Shown: positions 1 through 9,815 of the stretch, piece by piece
Numbering within the stretch: the first letter of the stretch is position 1
Layout: each line of letters opens with the position of its first letter
NCBI RefSeq assembly: GCF_040954835.1
Contig: NC_090704.1
Location: 45,202,979 to 45,266,978, forward strand
Direction of reading: 5' to 3'
From: Lepisosteus oculatus
Lineage: Eukaryota; Chordata; Actinopteri; Semionotiformes; Lepisosteidae
DNA: 64,000 bases
Made by a program: the position numbers and the translations under genes
Notes under the pieces: generated by a model
What the model was told of the DNA's origin: nothing
What the model saw: only the letters and a program-made list of their open reading frames with translations
Database searches by the model: none

Positions 1-290
1 TTCAACTCGTATGTAGTTGAGAGCGATGGCGAGTGTCCCAGGCGAAACCAGTAATCGCAGCGTGAGCCTTTCAGAGCAGGGAGCTGAATCTCGGCTCGCA
101 GGAAGTTGCTGCTTGTACAGACCTTGCAGCCTGAAGGCAGGTAGTCCAGCGTGCCTTGAGAAGGGACTGCGCTGGCGTGTTGGGAAGAGAGCGGGACAGA
201 GAGCGTCCGAGCCGGCAGGCACCCTGTTGCCTTCTGACCTTTGTGTGCGTGTGTGCGTGCGTGTGTGCGTGCGTGCATCTGTTCCCACAG

Positions 291-418
291 GACATCCCGA
301 CTGGTGCGGACAGCTGTGTGACCAGCCTGTCGTGTGACTCCCAGCGCTCCCTGATAGTGGCGGGGCTGGGCGACGGCTCGGTGCGCGTCTATGACAGGAG
401 GATGCCCCCTAATGAGTG
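291..418 (+). CDS. rptor: RPTOR exon, WD40 repeats (first exon in window)
   Basis: The exon follows a CCCACAG acceptor at 284-290 and is followed by donor GTGAGA at 419. It starts in phase 0 with DIPTGAD and reads through GLGDGSVRVYDRR, a WD40 blade strand, to MPPNE plus TG, which completes Cys with the next exon. Human Raptor carries nearly the same residues here. The intron just upstream is a GT/GC-rich run (about 241-280), so the polypyrimidine tract is weak and GU-rich. Confidence 0.95.
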
Positions 419-1472
419 GTGAGACCGCCGCCCCCTAATCCCAGCACCCCGAGCTCCGGCTCACCCCACTCCAGAGAAGGAAAGGTGACCTAGCTAGTGG
501 CGTTGCTTAATGAGGCCAAAGTTTGCTGCTGTGGGACTTCAATGTCCATGATAAAAATAGGTTTCAGTGCAAAGAAAAGGCTTTTGTGTGCACGAATACC
601 AGTTGTGTGGCTGATAGCATTAAAAGGAATAGATCATTATTAAATGAAAAGGTCTGATTGGCTCACAAAGCCCCATGTGAAAGTTTTTAGGAGCAGTGCC
701 TCCCTTCCCCACCACTAGAGGCCTCCACTGCTTTTGATCACCCTAACTGGCCCAGGCCACATGGACAGACACAGTTCATCACTTCTCTCCCTAAGCAGCG
801 CATTGCAGGTTTCCAGCAAACCAACAAAACATGCTTTGCCAGTGTGTTGCACGAACTCCAGGTCAGACAGTCCCCTTGAAGGGGTTAAACAGCACGATGT
901 CAGGTTGACATTGCCTGTTCGTTTTCTGGTTCAGCTGCGAGTTAGAAAAAAAAATACAGAAACTTCACTCAAGCGCAGTTCAAGAGGGTCTCTCACTCCT
1001 GAAGGCAAAACGGGGCTTAGGAAGCTGTTGTCATGGAAACAGGCTCAGCAACGCTTGAACAAAGCGTTCAAAGGAGTTTGCTTTCAGAGGCGCACAGAAT
1101 TCCTTGCAGCCTGCTGATGGGTGTGTTCTAGTCTCCCCCTGGTGTTGGCCATGGTGCAGTGCAGGTTTTGCGGTAGCTTACAGCTTCTCTCCAAGCAATA
1201 AATACTATTGGCAGTTCAAATTGTTTGAAAAATAAACCATTGCAACTTCATCAGTTAACTTTCTGTGTAATATTGTGTGTAGATTTGTCTGTGTTAAAAC
1301 ACTAATGTATATAGTTGTAGCTACACAGGGTCCTTTCTCCAACTGCTGAAGTGTTTCAGTTACGGTGGCGTTCTGCCTGGAGTGGCAATGCCCAGATCTC
1401 AGGTTCATCCAGCCTGTTTCAGCGGAGAGGCCATGTGACGTGTGTTTGCGTGTGTGTGTGTGTCGCCCGCAG

Positions 1473-1559
1473 CCGCGTGATGACCTACCGCGAGCACGGC
1501 GCCTGGGTGGTGAAGGCGCACCTGCAGAAGGAGACGGAGGGCCACATCATCAGTGTCAG
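1473..1559 (+). CDS. rptor: RPTOR exon, WD40 repeats
   Basis: This 87-nt exon encodes CRVMTYREHGAWVVKAHLQK and on to GHIISVS, with both end codons split across junctions. The acceptor is GCCCGCAG (to 1472) and the donor GTACCA (from 1560). The match to the human stretch CRVMTYREHTAWVVKA fixes both edges. The acceptor again follows a (GT)n run at 1441-1463. Confidence 0.95.
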
Positions 1560-2618
1560 GTACCACGCCCGGCCCGGCCCGGTCCAGAGCAGTCGCCCAG
1601 CTCCGGGCTCCTGGTTCTGCAGGGCTGTCAGGCCGGTGCACTCCTGACAGTGTATTTAACAGCTGCAGCAGGCCTTTATTGACTCCCTGACGGTGCAGCA
1701 ACTCAGAGAAGAGAGCTAGTTCCCCTGCTTTCTTTTGTCACATTATTTATTCATCTGCAGCTCGTTAATTTTCACTTCTTCATGGGGGTCCCCCACGAGA
1801 TGTGAGTGCTCCGAGAGCTCTCGTGAGAGACTTTGTTTTATTTTGCTTATAATTTATACGGACCATCACTGCTGGCATAAAAAGACACATTAAATATTTG
1901 TGTTGCCAAGCGAGGGGGTTCGTAAGACGTGATTAGACACTAGAAGCCTTCAAACAGCTTTACGGTCTGTTGTTATTATTCCTTAATTTATTTCCTCTCC
2001 CCGTTGTTTGAACGTTTATGCACCGAGAGCAGAGTCGAGCGATACAGGGGCAGGAGCCCACTCGCTCTTCATTACAGAGCTCAGACATCACTTTTGTCTC
2101 CGCTCGTGTTGAATTAAAAGGTAAAACCGATTAAAACTCCCTTTGAGGATCTTGAGCAGTGTCGGACTCTGGGCTAAGTGACAGCAGCCCTTTGATCATG
2201 GCTTTTGCGGCGGCCCCAGTCTTTGCTGATATCCCCAGTGAAGCTGGCAGTGGGGGTTCATTAGATGTACAGTCTATGTGGGGGCTGGAGAAGCTCTGAG
2301 CCTAATGCAAGAGGAGGCATGGTCTGTGCTGCCAGTTCTTGACACATGACGAGTGAACTCGGATGTGAGCAAGTTGGCGCTGTGCCTTAATTATCTTTTG
2401 TCTTTTGCAAACATGCTTTGATTGAGGCTAGTTTTGCTGTGATCAAGCTTTGTGATGATGGGGAGCAATGAGAACCGAAGCTAGCCTTTGCAGATGTGCC
2501 AGGTGTGGTGCACTGTGTTTTTTAAAGTTGGGTTTTCAGCGTTCAGCATTATGCGCTGCCTGCAGAAGAGTAAAGCAGACTAGAGTGGTGCACCGCTGGT
2601 GGCCTGGTGCTGAACACA

Positions 2619-2765
2619 TTCAATTCAATTCAACTTTATTGTCATTAAACTTACACAGGTGCATAGTATAATGAAAAGTGTTTCTCATTAGTCACTCAGG
2701 TGCAGTATATAAATAGGACAGAAGATAAGACAATAGACAGTTACACAATAGCAATAACAGTAACA
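2619..2765 (-). repeat. LINE/SINE 3'-tail-like dispersed repeat
   Basis: The motif CAATTCAACTTTATTGTCATT, followed by an A-rich segment with TATAAATAGGACAGAAGATAA, resembles the reversed 3' tails of retroposons common in fish genomes. It lies in the RPTOR intron, 49 bp before the exon at 2814. The family was not identified. Confidence 0.45.
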
Positions 2766-2813
2766 TGTAATAACATAACATATCTGAAGCTCTATCTGTT
2801 CTCTCTGACGCAG

Positions 2814-2930
2814 CGTCAATGGGGATGTCCGCTTCTTTGAGCCTCGGAGTCCAGACTCTGTGAACGTGCTGCAGACTGTGAAAGGCTTAACAGCCCTCGA
2901 CATCCACCCACAAGCCAACCTGTTTGCCTG
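2814..2930 (+). CDS. rptor: RPTOR exon, WD40 repeats
   Basis: This 117-nt exon lies between a GACGCAG acceptor and GTAAGC donor. It encodes VNGDVRFFEPRSPDSVNVLQ and then TVKGLTALDIHPQANLFA, ending TG. Human Raptor has VNGDVRIFDPRMPESVNVLQ and IVKGLTALDIHPQADLIA, so identity and phase are secure. A LINE/SINE-like tail occupies much of the preceding 190 bp. Confidence 0.95.
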
Positions 2931-3526
2931 GTAAGCCGTGCAGTACGCCTACAGGTGTCTCACAGGTTGAAGGTGAGAGGTGAATGGTGATAACTGGTGC
3001 CCCATGGTGAGATATTGACTTGGGGAAAAAAATCAAAGTGGTTATAAGGCGTGCATGTCAGTGTGTTTGTGTGCTCATCCCTGCGCAGAGATCTGCGCTC
3101 ATCTCTTGCCTTCTCCTGCTTGAGTTATGGAAGACTGTGAAACTGGACTAATAATCAGCCTCAGGCAATCAATAGTCTTGAGCCCTCACCCTGCTTTGAT
3201 TAGTATTTCACTACAAGACAGTGGTGAGAGCTGAAGGACTTGGAGCTGAGCAACAGCAGGGGCTCGGGGGGGTGGCGGTGTTTTCTGCTGTTCAGGGATG
3301 GGAGACAGAGCAAGGCCTCTGCTGTGGTCTGGTTGGGCGAGAGCAGGAGCAGAAATTCATGCAAGGCAGTGGAGAGCCACTACAGTGTTGGCCAGGTGGC
3401 TTGGCAGGATATCACTGGATGTCCAGTGGGTAGAGAGCAGAAAGTGGGACTGGAATTAGAATTGGGTACCAGGAGACAGTGTGGGAGAGCAAGCGAGCAA
3501 GTGCGGAGAGGGTAAGATAAGACCTC

Positions 3527-3527
<1 letters not shown>

Positions 3528-3564
<37 letters not shown>
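3528..3564. repeat. (TAA)n microsatellite
   Basis: About twelve TAA units abut the 3' end of the reverse-strand SINE copy at 3565-3841 and probably arose from its tail. Confidence 0.9.
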
Positions 3565-3565
<1 letters not shown>

Positions 3566-3841
3566 TTTCTTTATTAGCCCTATACAATTTCTTGCATTAG
3601 GAATGCGTCTTTTCGCATACCCCAGCTTTTCTTCAGGGAGACACAGACACACAGACAGGGAGAGAAGCTGGGGGTCAGAGCGCAGGGTCAACCATTGTAC
3701 AGCGCCCCTGGAGCAGTTGGGGTGAAGGGCCTTGCTCAGGGGCCCAACAGAGTAGGATTCCTCTGCCAGCCACGGGATTTGAACCGGCAACCTTCCGGTC
3801 ACAGGCGCAGATCCTTAGCCACAGAGCCACCGCTCCGCCCC
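3565..3841 (-). mobile_element. tRNA-derived SINE, near full length
   Basis: Read on the minus strand, it begins GGGGCGGAGCGGTGGCTCTG (A-box region). A B-box GGTTCAAATCC follows (3775-3785 on the plus strand), then GGGCCCCTGAGCAAGGCCC, CTGCGCTCTGACCCCCAGC and a tail of CCTAATGCAAGAAATTGTAT plus AATAA repeats. The same body recurs at 3880-4110 and 61680-61917, which shows it is a dispersed family. It lies in an RPTOR intron. Confidence 0.85.
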
Positions 3842-3879
3842 TATATGGCCTATATAGAAATTGTATATGGCTCTTTCTT

Positions 3880-4110
3880 AGCCATATACAATTTCTTGCA
3901 TTAGGACTTGTCTTTTCACATACCCCAACTTGCTCTCCAAGAGACACACAGGCACAAAGAAGGGGAGTAACAAGCTGGGGGTCAGAGCGCAGGGTCAGCC
4001 ATTTATATGGCCCCCCTGAAGCAGTTGGGGTTAAGGGCCTTGCTCAAGGGCCAACCGGCAACTTTCCAGCCACGGGCGCAGATCCTTAGCCACAGTGCCA
4101 CCACTCTGCC
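3880..4110 (-). mobile_element. tRNA-derived SINE, second diverged copy
   Basis: This copy belongs to the same family and orientation as the one at 3565-3841. It shares the CAATTTCTTGCATTAGGA tail, the GGGGGTCAGAGCGCAGGGTCA block, TTGGGG-TAAGGGCCTTGCTCA and the head GCGCAGATCCTTAGCCACAG, but is more diverged and lacks part of the B-box segment. Its head ends about 61 nt before an RPTOR splice acceptor. Confidence 0.8.
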
Positions 4111-4171
4111 AGAGCTCAGTTTGTTCCAGGAACAGAGCACTGAGCTGCCTCTGTCTTCTTCCCCTCTGCAG

Positions 4172-4301
4172 TGGCTCAATGAACCAGTTCATCGCCGTCT
4201 ACAACTCCAACGGAGACGTCATCAGCAACATCAAATACTACGATGGGTTCATGGGACAGAGGATCGGGGCCATCAGCTGTCTCGCTTTCCATCCTTACTG
4301 G
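4172..4301 (+). CDS. rptor: RPTOR exon, WD40 repeats
   Basis: This 130-nt exon follows CCCCTCTGCAG and precedes donor GTAACC. It encodes CGSMNQFIAVYNSNGDVISN, then IKYYDGFMGQRIGAISC and LAFHPYW, aligning almost without gaps to the human propeller end (NNIKYYDGFMGQRVGAISCL). Two tRNA-SINE copies end only about 61 nt upstream of this acceptor. Confidence 0.96.
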
Positions 4302-4647
4302 GTAACCCTGATACTTGGCTGCGGATCTTGCCTTTGCTGTTGTCTCCCCCTTGTGTTAGCTGACCCTAAAGCTGGTATCCCCAGCTGAGCATGAGTCCCT
4401 GCCTGACTATCCAAGTCCAGCTCCCTGTTTTCCTTGGAATGCTCACAGCGATGGATCACCCTCCCGGCGTAACCGGTCACCGCAGCCGGAGAATCCAGAC
4501 AGGAAGTGGCTGCGGGGCTTCCTCTTGTTTGTAGCCTGTCTTGCGTGCGCTGGTGTTCCTGGTCTTGTTAAGGGCGTGCCCAGCTGCTCGTCCACACGGC
4601 CGTGAGTTCTGCATCATGTGTGACCTCGCTGTTCTTCTCTCTCGCAG

Positions 4648-4716
4648 CCCCACCTGGCGGTCGGCAGCAACGACTTCTACATGTCCATCTACTCTGCGGA
4701 AAAGAGACTGAGATAA
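4648..4716 (+). CDS. rptor: RPTOR terminal coding exon
   Basis: The exon follows CTCTCGCAG in phase 0 and encodes PHLAVGSNDFYMSIYSAEKR then LR and a TAA stop at 4714-4716. Human Raptor ends PHLAVGSNDYYISVYSVEKR then VR, so this is the natural C-terminus. Confidence 0.96.
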   Translation, partial: PHLAVGSNDFYMSIYSAEKRLR

Positions 4717-4835
4717 CGCCAGCACACTGGCCCCTGCCTCACGAACCCCCGAAAACTGATGTAAATTACTTATAGTGTACATATCCAAATACCAACTTGA
4801 ATGTCTAGTGATGGCTGCTGCTACTCATAAATTGT

Positions 4836-4846
4836 CATTATTATTA

Positions 4847-4891
<45 letters not shown>
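4836..4891. repeat. (ATT)n microsatellite
   Basis: An almost pure ATT/TTA run of about 56 bp lies inside the RPTOR 3' UTR. Confidence 0.9.
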
Positions 4892-5156
4892 GAGCTACTG
4901 ATTGTAGATTTGGCTGTGCTGAGGAGCGTGTATATTTATTTGCCTATACAGGTTATAGAAATATTTTAAACCACACAATGGGGGTGCGCTGCCTTTGTGG
5001 GTTCCTTGCTGTGTGATCCGCGCCTGTCCGAGGACGGGGGGGGCGAGGGTTTGTCGCTTGCACCCCCTGAAGAGGGCGTGGCGCGGAGTGGCGGGCGGCC
5101 TTGCAGTTTATCGTCCCGCTGGAGGCCCTGCGAGGGGGCGTGGCACACAGCAAAGC

Positions 5157-5162
5157 AATAAA
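5157..5162 (+). promoter_or_regulatory. Candidate poly(A) signal, RPTOR
   Basis: AATAAA lies 441 nt after the RPTOR stop codon, followed by a GT-containing stretch. It is the first canonical hexamer in the 3' flank. Confidence 0.5.
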
Positions 5163-8100
5163 GTGTCAAATTGACAATTAAGACTCCCACTGTGGCACAG
5201 CCTTATCACTAAGTTACACCCGATGGGGATATCTGGTATTGCGCCCTCGTGTCTGAAATAACTCCAGTAAGGACTCGGGTTGCTCTTGAACCAGGAGATT
5301 CCCTTCGTATAGCTGTTTGAGCTATGAAATTGTACTTCAGCCCTTTTCACCTTTTATTGTTCTTGTTCTTGTTCTATCCCGCTGTGCTGACGTTCACGCT
5401 GGGATGGTATCGGGTTTTGCTCCAGGGGTGTTTTGACAGCAGAACTGTGATCGAAGGGGAGAGTGCCCCCGCCCCCACAGTGCCCCCCAGGCCAATGGAC
5501 GGGCCCCGTGTGGAGGAGTGGCCTGCGCGTGATTGGCTCTCTCTGGGTCCGTCCCCTTCCTCGTTGGGTTCCTGCGCCCCTCTCAGGACCTCCCGGAGCG
5601 GGCAGCCGCGAGAGAGAGAGAGAGCGCAGCCGGTGGCCGACTCCCCCTGCACCCGTGGGTGATGGGAGTGTGGCACTGCCACCCAGCCGCTGCCAGGGAG
5701 TTTTAACACACCAGCATTGCCTTCCTTTCAGGGTGGTGGTTTTTTTTTTCCTGCGTCCTCCTTCCCTGTTGGGCTGTTTCGTGCCGACCGCAGAGGGCCC
5801 CCTCTGCCGCGTGCGACCTGGGGGAGCCCGGGTCTGCGTCTGACCACCCCCCACCCCACCCCGGCCTGTCGGATCACGAGACAGACCTGCGGGCCTCGCT
5901 GCAGCGCTGCACAGCGGGCCTGTGTGTTGCGCAGAGGCTCGTATTCTGGACCTGCTGAGGACGCCTACCCCTCCCTCCCTCCCCCCTTCCGATTAAAAGG
6001 GATAAAGGGATATTGTCTTCTACGAGCGACGGACACGCTTTTTTCCGTTGTTGTTGTTTTTCCTTCAGAAGACGGGGGTTTCATTGCGAACGTCCGTTTG
6101 TAGGACGAGGATGACCGAGCAGGAGGTCTCGATCCGGTCTGTGCGCAGGAGCGGAGGCGACCGCGGAGGCCGTGGCGCAGGGGGAGGTCGCCCCGCTGCC
6201 CGCGGCTTCCCTGCGAGACTCGGAACCGCACAGACTGGTGCTTTCACACCCCTGCTTTGTCCCGACTGACTGTGTGCGTGCGGGGCTCCACGTTGGATCT
6301 CGTTGTCCAGCGGCGTTCATATTCAGCTTGTATCACGTATATTAATCTGTTAATTGCATCTCTTTGGGTGTGCTTTGTATGTTTTTGTTTTTATTATTGG
6401 AGATTTTCTTTCTTTTTTTGGGGGGGGCTTTTTAGTTTTTGGCTTTGTGAACCGGACTCCTCCCTGGGCTGTGTAGGGAAGACATTAGGGGTGAACAGGG
6501 TGATGGGCCACGCGATGGCCTTGGACTTCTTCAAGCGGTTAGGCTTCCCAGTTTTTTTAAAATGTGGTAAAAATCTTTCATCAGTTCAGATATCTGCTTG
6601 GCTTGGTGTCTCTGTTTGACTTGTCATAGTTAGAGAGGATACTAAAGGCTACTAAAGGAGGCCCACAGACTGGCCTGGCCGCCAGCAACACTTGGTCTGC
6701 TGTCTAATCCACGTATTGTGCTCCACTTCGCACTATCTCCCCCTAGTGGAAGGGGGGTGGCATTACTAGCTTATATTCACAGACAGCACAGCTCCCACTG
6801 TCCAGCCACTATGTCCTCCTCTGTTAAAACCTGCTGTGAGACGTTTTAACATTTTAGAATAAGAAAAACTAAAACATATATATATATACACACGAATGAT
6901 TTAAAAAAACAATCAGGTGTTCTCCTTGGCTGTAGAGACTGCTTTGTTGAATGTGGTTTGTAAAACAGGAGAAAACTCGGCAATGAAATAAACCAAATAC
7001 ACACGAAACCTTTTTCACGCCTGTTCCTTGGTTGCGCCAGTGCTTGGGCTGAAGATCCTGCCTGTCACACAGTGGGCTTGACCGCGTCTGCTGAAATGGA
7101 GTGAAAGTACCGGGGAGGCGCTGCCCTGTATGTAGATTTTGCTACGTGGAAACATTTTATTTTTTTAAGCACATCAATGAACAAAACCCTCCACCCTTCA
7201 AAGCTCTTTGTTTAAGCTAACGCCAGACACTGTAGATTGTGTTATCAGTCCTGTGTGTCCGGCAGGCGCTTAGTAGTTTCATGTCGGATAACTTTCATTT
7301 CATTAGCTTTGTTTCTCTATTCAAAGTCTGGGATCCTTGAACTACACAGCCCTCTTTTATTTAGGCCTAAGGTGGAGAAGGGAGGCATCAGTGAAATCTT
7401 CCTGCTGCATACTGGTACGTTATGTCAAGAGGGAGATTACTAACTCTTTGCATTTCTGAGGGAGTTTCCTTTGTAGAAATGTTAACCCACTGCTATCCGT
7501 GCTCGTTGCTTTCAGCGCTCAGAGGAATGAGGTACTGTATAAGAAACACTTGGAAGAAAGTGCATGCCGTACACCAGAGGTTCGCCAGTGTGGAATGTGG
7601 AGCTTCTCCGGTTCTCGGGACCTTTTAGCACCCCAAAGTGCAGGAGATCCCCCTGGAAGGAGTGTTGGGTTGTTGTGGGGTCACAGGGAGCAGAACACCC
7701 CTGAAATGAGACCAGAAGGTCAGGAATGGACAGAGCATGAACTCGGCAGAAGAGGTAATGCTCTTCTTCACATTTCCCTCAAACTGGTTTTGTCGTGTTG
7801 GGGGTGTGTAATGCGAAGAGCAACACACACACACCTGTTTTGCTTTGCAGCAAGTGGCAAAGCTGTGAATGCAAAAGTAATCCTTGCTAGCGCCCTTAAG
7901 TCGCTCACACTTTCATCAATCATGTTTGCTAGAATCAATAGTGTTTGTAAGAAAAGCAATAGTTCCATCAAGCCAATAAGATGAACAATAAATCCCCCCA
8001 AAATGCGATTATTAGACCAGATTATAGAAGTGTGCCGAAATGCAGAAAAAAGGTCAACGTTGCTCTGAATGTTGGTTGCAGGGGTGGCTCAGGCAGCGAC

Positions 8101-9350
8101 CATATGTCTAATCTGATCCCGGTGCATGTGAGCAGAACCTACCCCAGCCTGACTCTATTGCAACCCTCTCCTCTCTGTGCTGGCGCGGAAAAGTCCAATC
8201 CAGACAGGTAACTTGTGACTTGTGCCTGCAGTTGGGTTTTTTTCCCCCATTGTTAATACACCGAGCAAGCAGCAGATGGAAGCCCCTTCGACTGAGGCTT
8301 GCCTTGTCATTCCCACACATGGCCAGTAGAGGGGGACCAGGTGTTTAGTTTGAAGCCAGCTGGATGGGCATCAGAGACGCAGGAGTCCAAACACAGCAGC
8401 ACACAGGAGTTTGACCCTGCTGAGCAGGAGGCTGCTGCCATCTCAGGACACGGGAGGGTGTTCAGAACGAAAGGGCAGTCTGACTCATAAACGGAGAAAT
8501 AAAAAATAACTTGACCTCCCTCACTTCTCCTTTCACCAGCCCTACCAAAGACATCATAGATGCACAGACAAGATACTCTTTTCGCACTTCAGCTAATAGT
8601 TTCTCACGTGGGTCGACTACACCCTTAACCGTCTTCACATCTGAAACCACCAGACCAATTTTCAAAGAAGCAAATGGTCACGGGATCACTACCAAATATA
8701 TTTTCAGAAACATACTTCACAGTGTCTGTTGTGTTAGACCGTGGGAACATATGTACATGCATGTTCTCTTCGCTCTCTGATGCAATTCTTAAAGCAGGAG
8801 GGCACAGGTGTAAACCGCGAACAGGAAGGACTGCTTTACACAAAGGGTGGTGGGAGCGCGGAACAACCTACCCAGCCACCGTGTGGAAGGCATTAGCCTG
8901 GGCTCTTTCAAGCACTACAGAAAAAGGTATCCCTTTAAAAATATGTAAGCTATATATTAAAGTTATTTTTAGTCAACACTATAAAAGGAGTGAACTTATT
9001 TTAGTGTTGGTATTTGTGTCTCTTGGTCATGCAAATAATATTCCAATTTAAACAAGCGAGGGATTGGGAAAACAATATAGGATTTAGAGGCTGATGGGCA
9101 GAAACAAGTGGGATCTGCTACTGCTCAGACTGGGGAGGAGAGTGCTGCACATATTCTGCAGTCAGGAGAGAGGCATCCTTTATGGACCAGACCGTCTGGA
9201 GAGACAGGGCTGCAGGAGTGTGTGTGAGGCAGGTGGGTGAGGGTGGGGGGGGCGTCTCGGGGCACATCGGGTCCAAAACAGGTTCCTGTGCCGCTGGGGG
9301 GTGCGAGAGGAGTGTGCTCCACAACGAAAATCCCAGACTGCGCTGAGCTG
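5163..9350. other. RPTOR-PECAM1 intergenic region
   Basis: No gene is recognised. 5440-6270 is GC-rich, with runs of C and several CpGs, and could be extended RPTOR 3' UTR or a CpG-island-like element. The rest is AT-richer unique-looking DNA with short TA, CA and T tracts, plus a LINE tail relic near 8.8 kb. Reading frames in the GC-rich block have low-complexity composition and no family resemblance. Confidence 0.5.
8780..8940 (+). mobile_element. CR1/L2-type LINE C-terminal relic
   Basis: The frame HRCKPRTGRTALHKGWWERG and the nucleotide string TTTACACAAAGGGTGGTGGG resemble the decayed C-terminal end of non-LTR reverse transcriptase ORFs (form FTQRVVGxWNxLP...SFK). It is a short fragment with no intact ORF. 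Related pieces occur near 18.1, 46.5 and 61.2 kb. Confidence 0.5.
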
Positions 9351-9377
9351 GAGCGCACATCCTCAGGAAGCAGCAGT

Positions 9378-9423
9378 CACTTCCTGGAAAATTCAACAAA
9401 GCCAAGAAGGTTCCGAGTGATAA
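9378..9423 (+). promoter_or_regulatory. Candidate PECAM1 proximal promoter: ETS and GATA sites
   Basis: CACTTCCTGG (9378-9387) is a reverse-complement ETS core (CCAGGAAGTG) and TGATAA (9418-9423) is a GATA motif. Both lie 150-195 nt upstream of the PECAM1 start codon, and no TATA box is evident. ETS and GATA factors drive mammalian PECAM1, whose promoter is also TATA-less, so the arrangement is plausible. Both motifs are short and the call is inference. Confidence 0.35.
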
Positions 9424-9572
9424 CTATAGCCCCCCCGCCCTGCACAGGCTCCAGCCTCCACACACACACACGGACTCACACCCCCCTGTGCCAGAGCCTC
9501 CCTGCCGCTGCACTCCGGAGCTCGGCTCACTCCCTCCACACTGGTTGCCATTTCAGAGACACCACCACAGCC

Positions 9573-9675
9573 ATGGGTTCTGGGACCAAGGCTCCTGCGC
9601 CAGGGTTCGACAGGAGGACTCCAGCCTCTCCCGGGATGAAGCGCTACTTCTTCCTCGCAGTGGTTCTCCTGACCT
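9573..9675 (+). CDS. pecam1: PECAM1 exon 1, start codon and signal peptide
   Basis: The ATG at 9573 sits in a strong Kozak context (GCCATGG). It gives a 21-residue leader before a second in-frame ATG at 9636 (MKRYFFLAVVLLT), which begins the hydrophobic signal core. Human PECAM1 likewise has a polar N-extension before its signal core, so I chose the first ATG; the second would also give a working signal peptide. The donor is GTGCGT at 9676, leaving T to form Ser with exon 2. An inferred 5' UTR of roughly 100-150 nt precedes it. Confidence 0.85.
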
Positions 9676-9788
9676 GTGCGTGCAGACACGAGTGTTATTT
9701 TCAGTTGTCTGATGGTTTTGCTTTAGAAATCCTTTTCAAACACGACTGTTAGAAGTGAAATAATTCTCTTCTTTTTTCCCCACCCCAG

Positions 9789-9815
9789 CTGTACCGGGTG
9801 TCAAACCTCACACTG
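9789..9815 (+). CDS. pecam1: PECAM1 exon 2 (27-nt micro-exon)
   Basis: The exon lies between CACCCCAG and GTAAGT. Its 27 nt encode VPGVKPHT with split Ser and Ala codons at the ends, linking the signal peptide to Ig1. As I recall, human PECAM1 also has a 27-nt second exon, which supports this call despite its size. Confidence 0.88.

Larger units (their letters stand above)
291..4716 (+). other. rptor: RPTOR gene, 3' end (partial, last five coding exons)
   Basis: Raptor is the mTORC1 scaffold that presents substrates such as S6K and 4E-BP to mTOR at the lysosome. The window holds its last five coding exons: 291-418, 1473-1559, 2814-2930, 4172-4301 and 4648-4716. They join in one frame (phases 2, 2, 2 and 0 at the four junctions) to give 176 residues plus a TAA stop. 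The product begins DIPTGADSCVTSLSCD and ends YSAEKRLR, closely matching the C-terminal WD40 repeats of human Raptor as I recall them. All junctions are GT-AG. The rest of the gene lies upstream of the window. Introns 419-1472, 1560-2813 and 2931-4171 contain only SINE or LINE relics and simple repeats; intron 4302-4647 shows nothing. Confidence 0.96.
4717..5162 (+). other. rptor: RPTOR 3' UTR (minimum extent)
   Basis: Non-coding sequence after the stop contains a long (ATT)n tract and ends at the first AATAAA (5157-5162). A longer 3' UTR running through the GC-rich block to an AATAAA-containing stretch near 6985 is possible. RNA evidence would be needed to choose. Confidence 0.6.

Noticed and set aside
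5354-5854. Minus-strand open frame of 166 codons in the GC-rich block after RPTOR
   Set aside because: Composition bias explains it. It has no domain, no promoter logic and overlaps other equally open frames on both strands.
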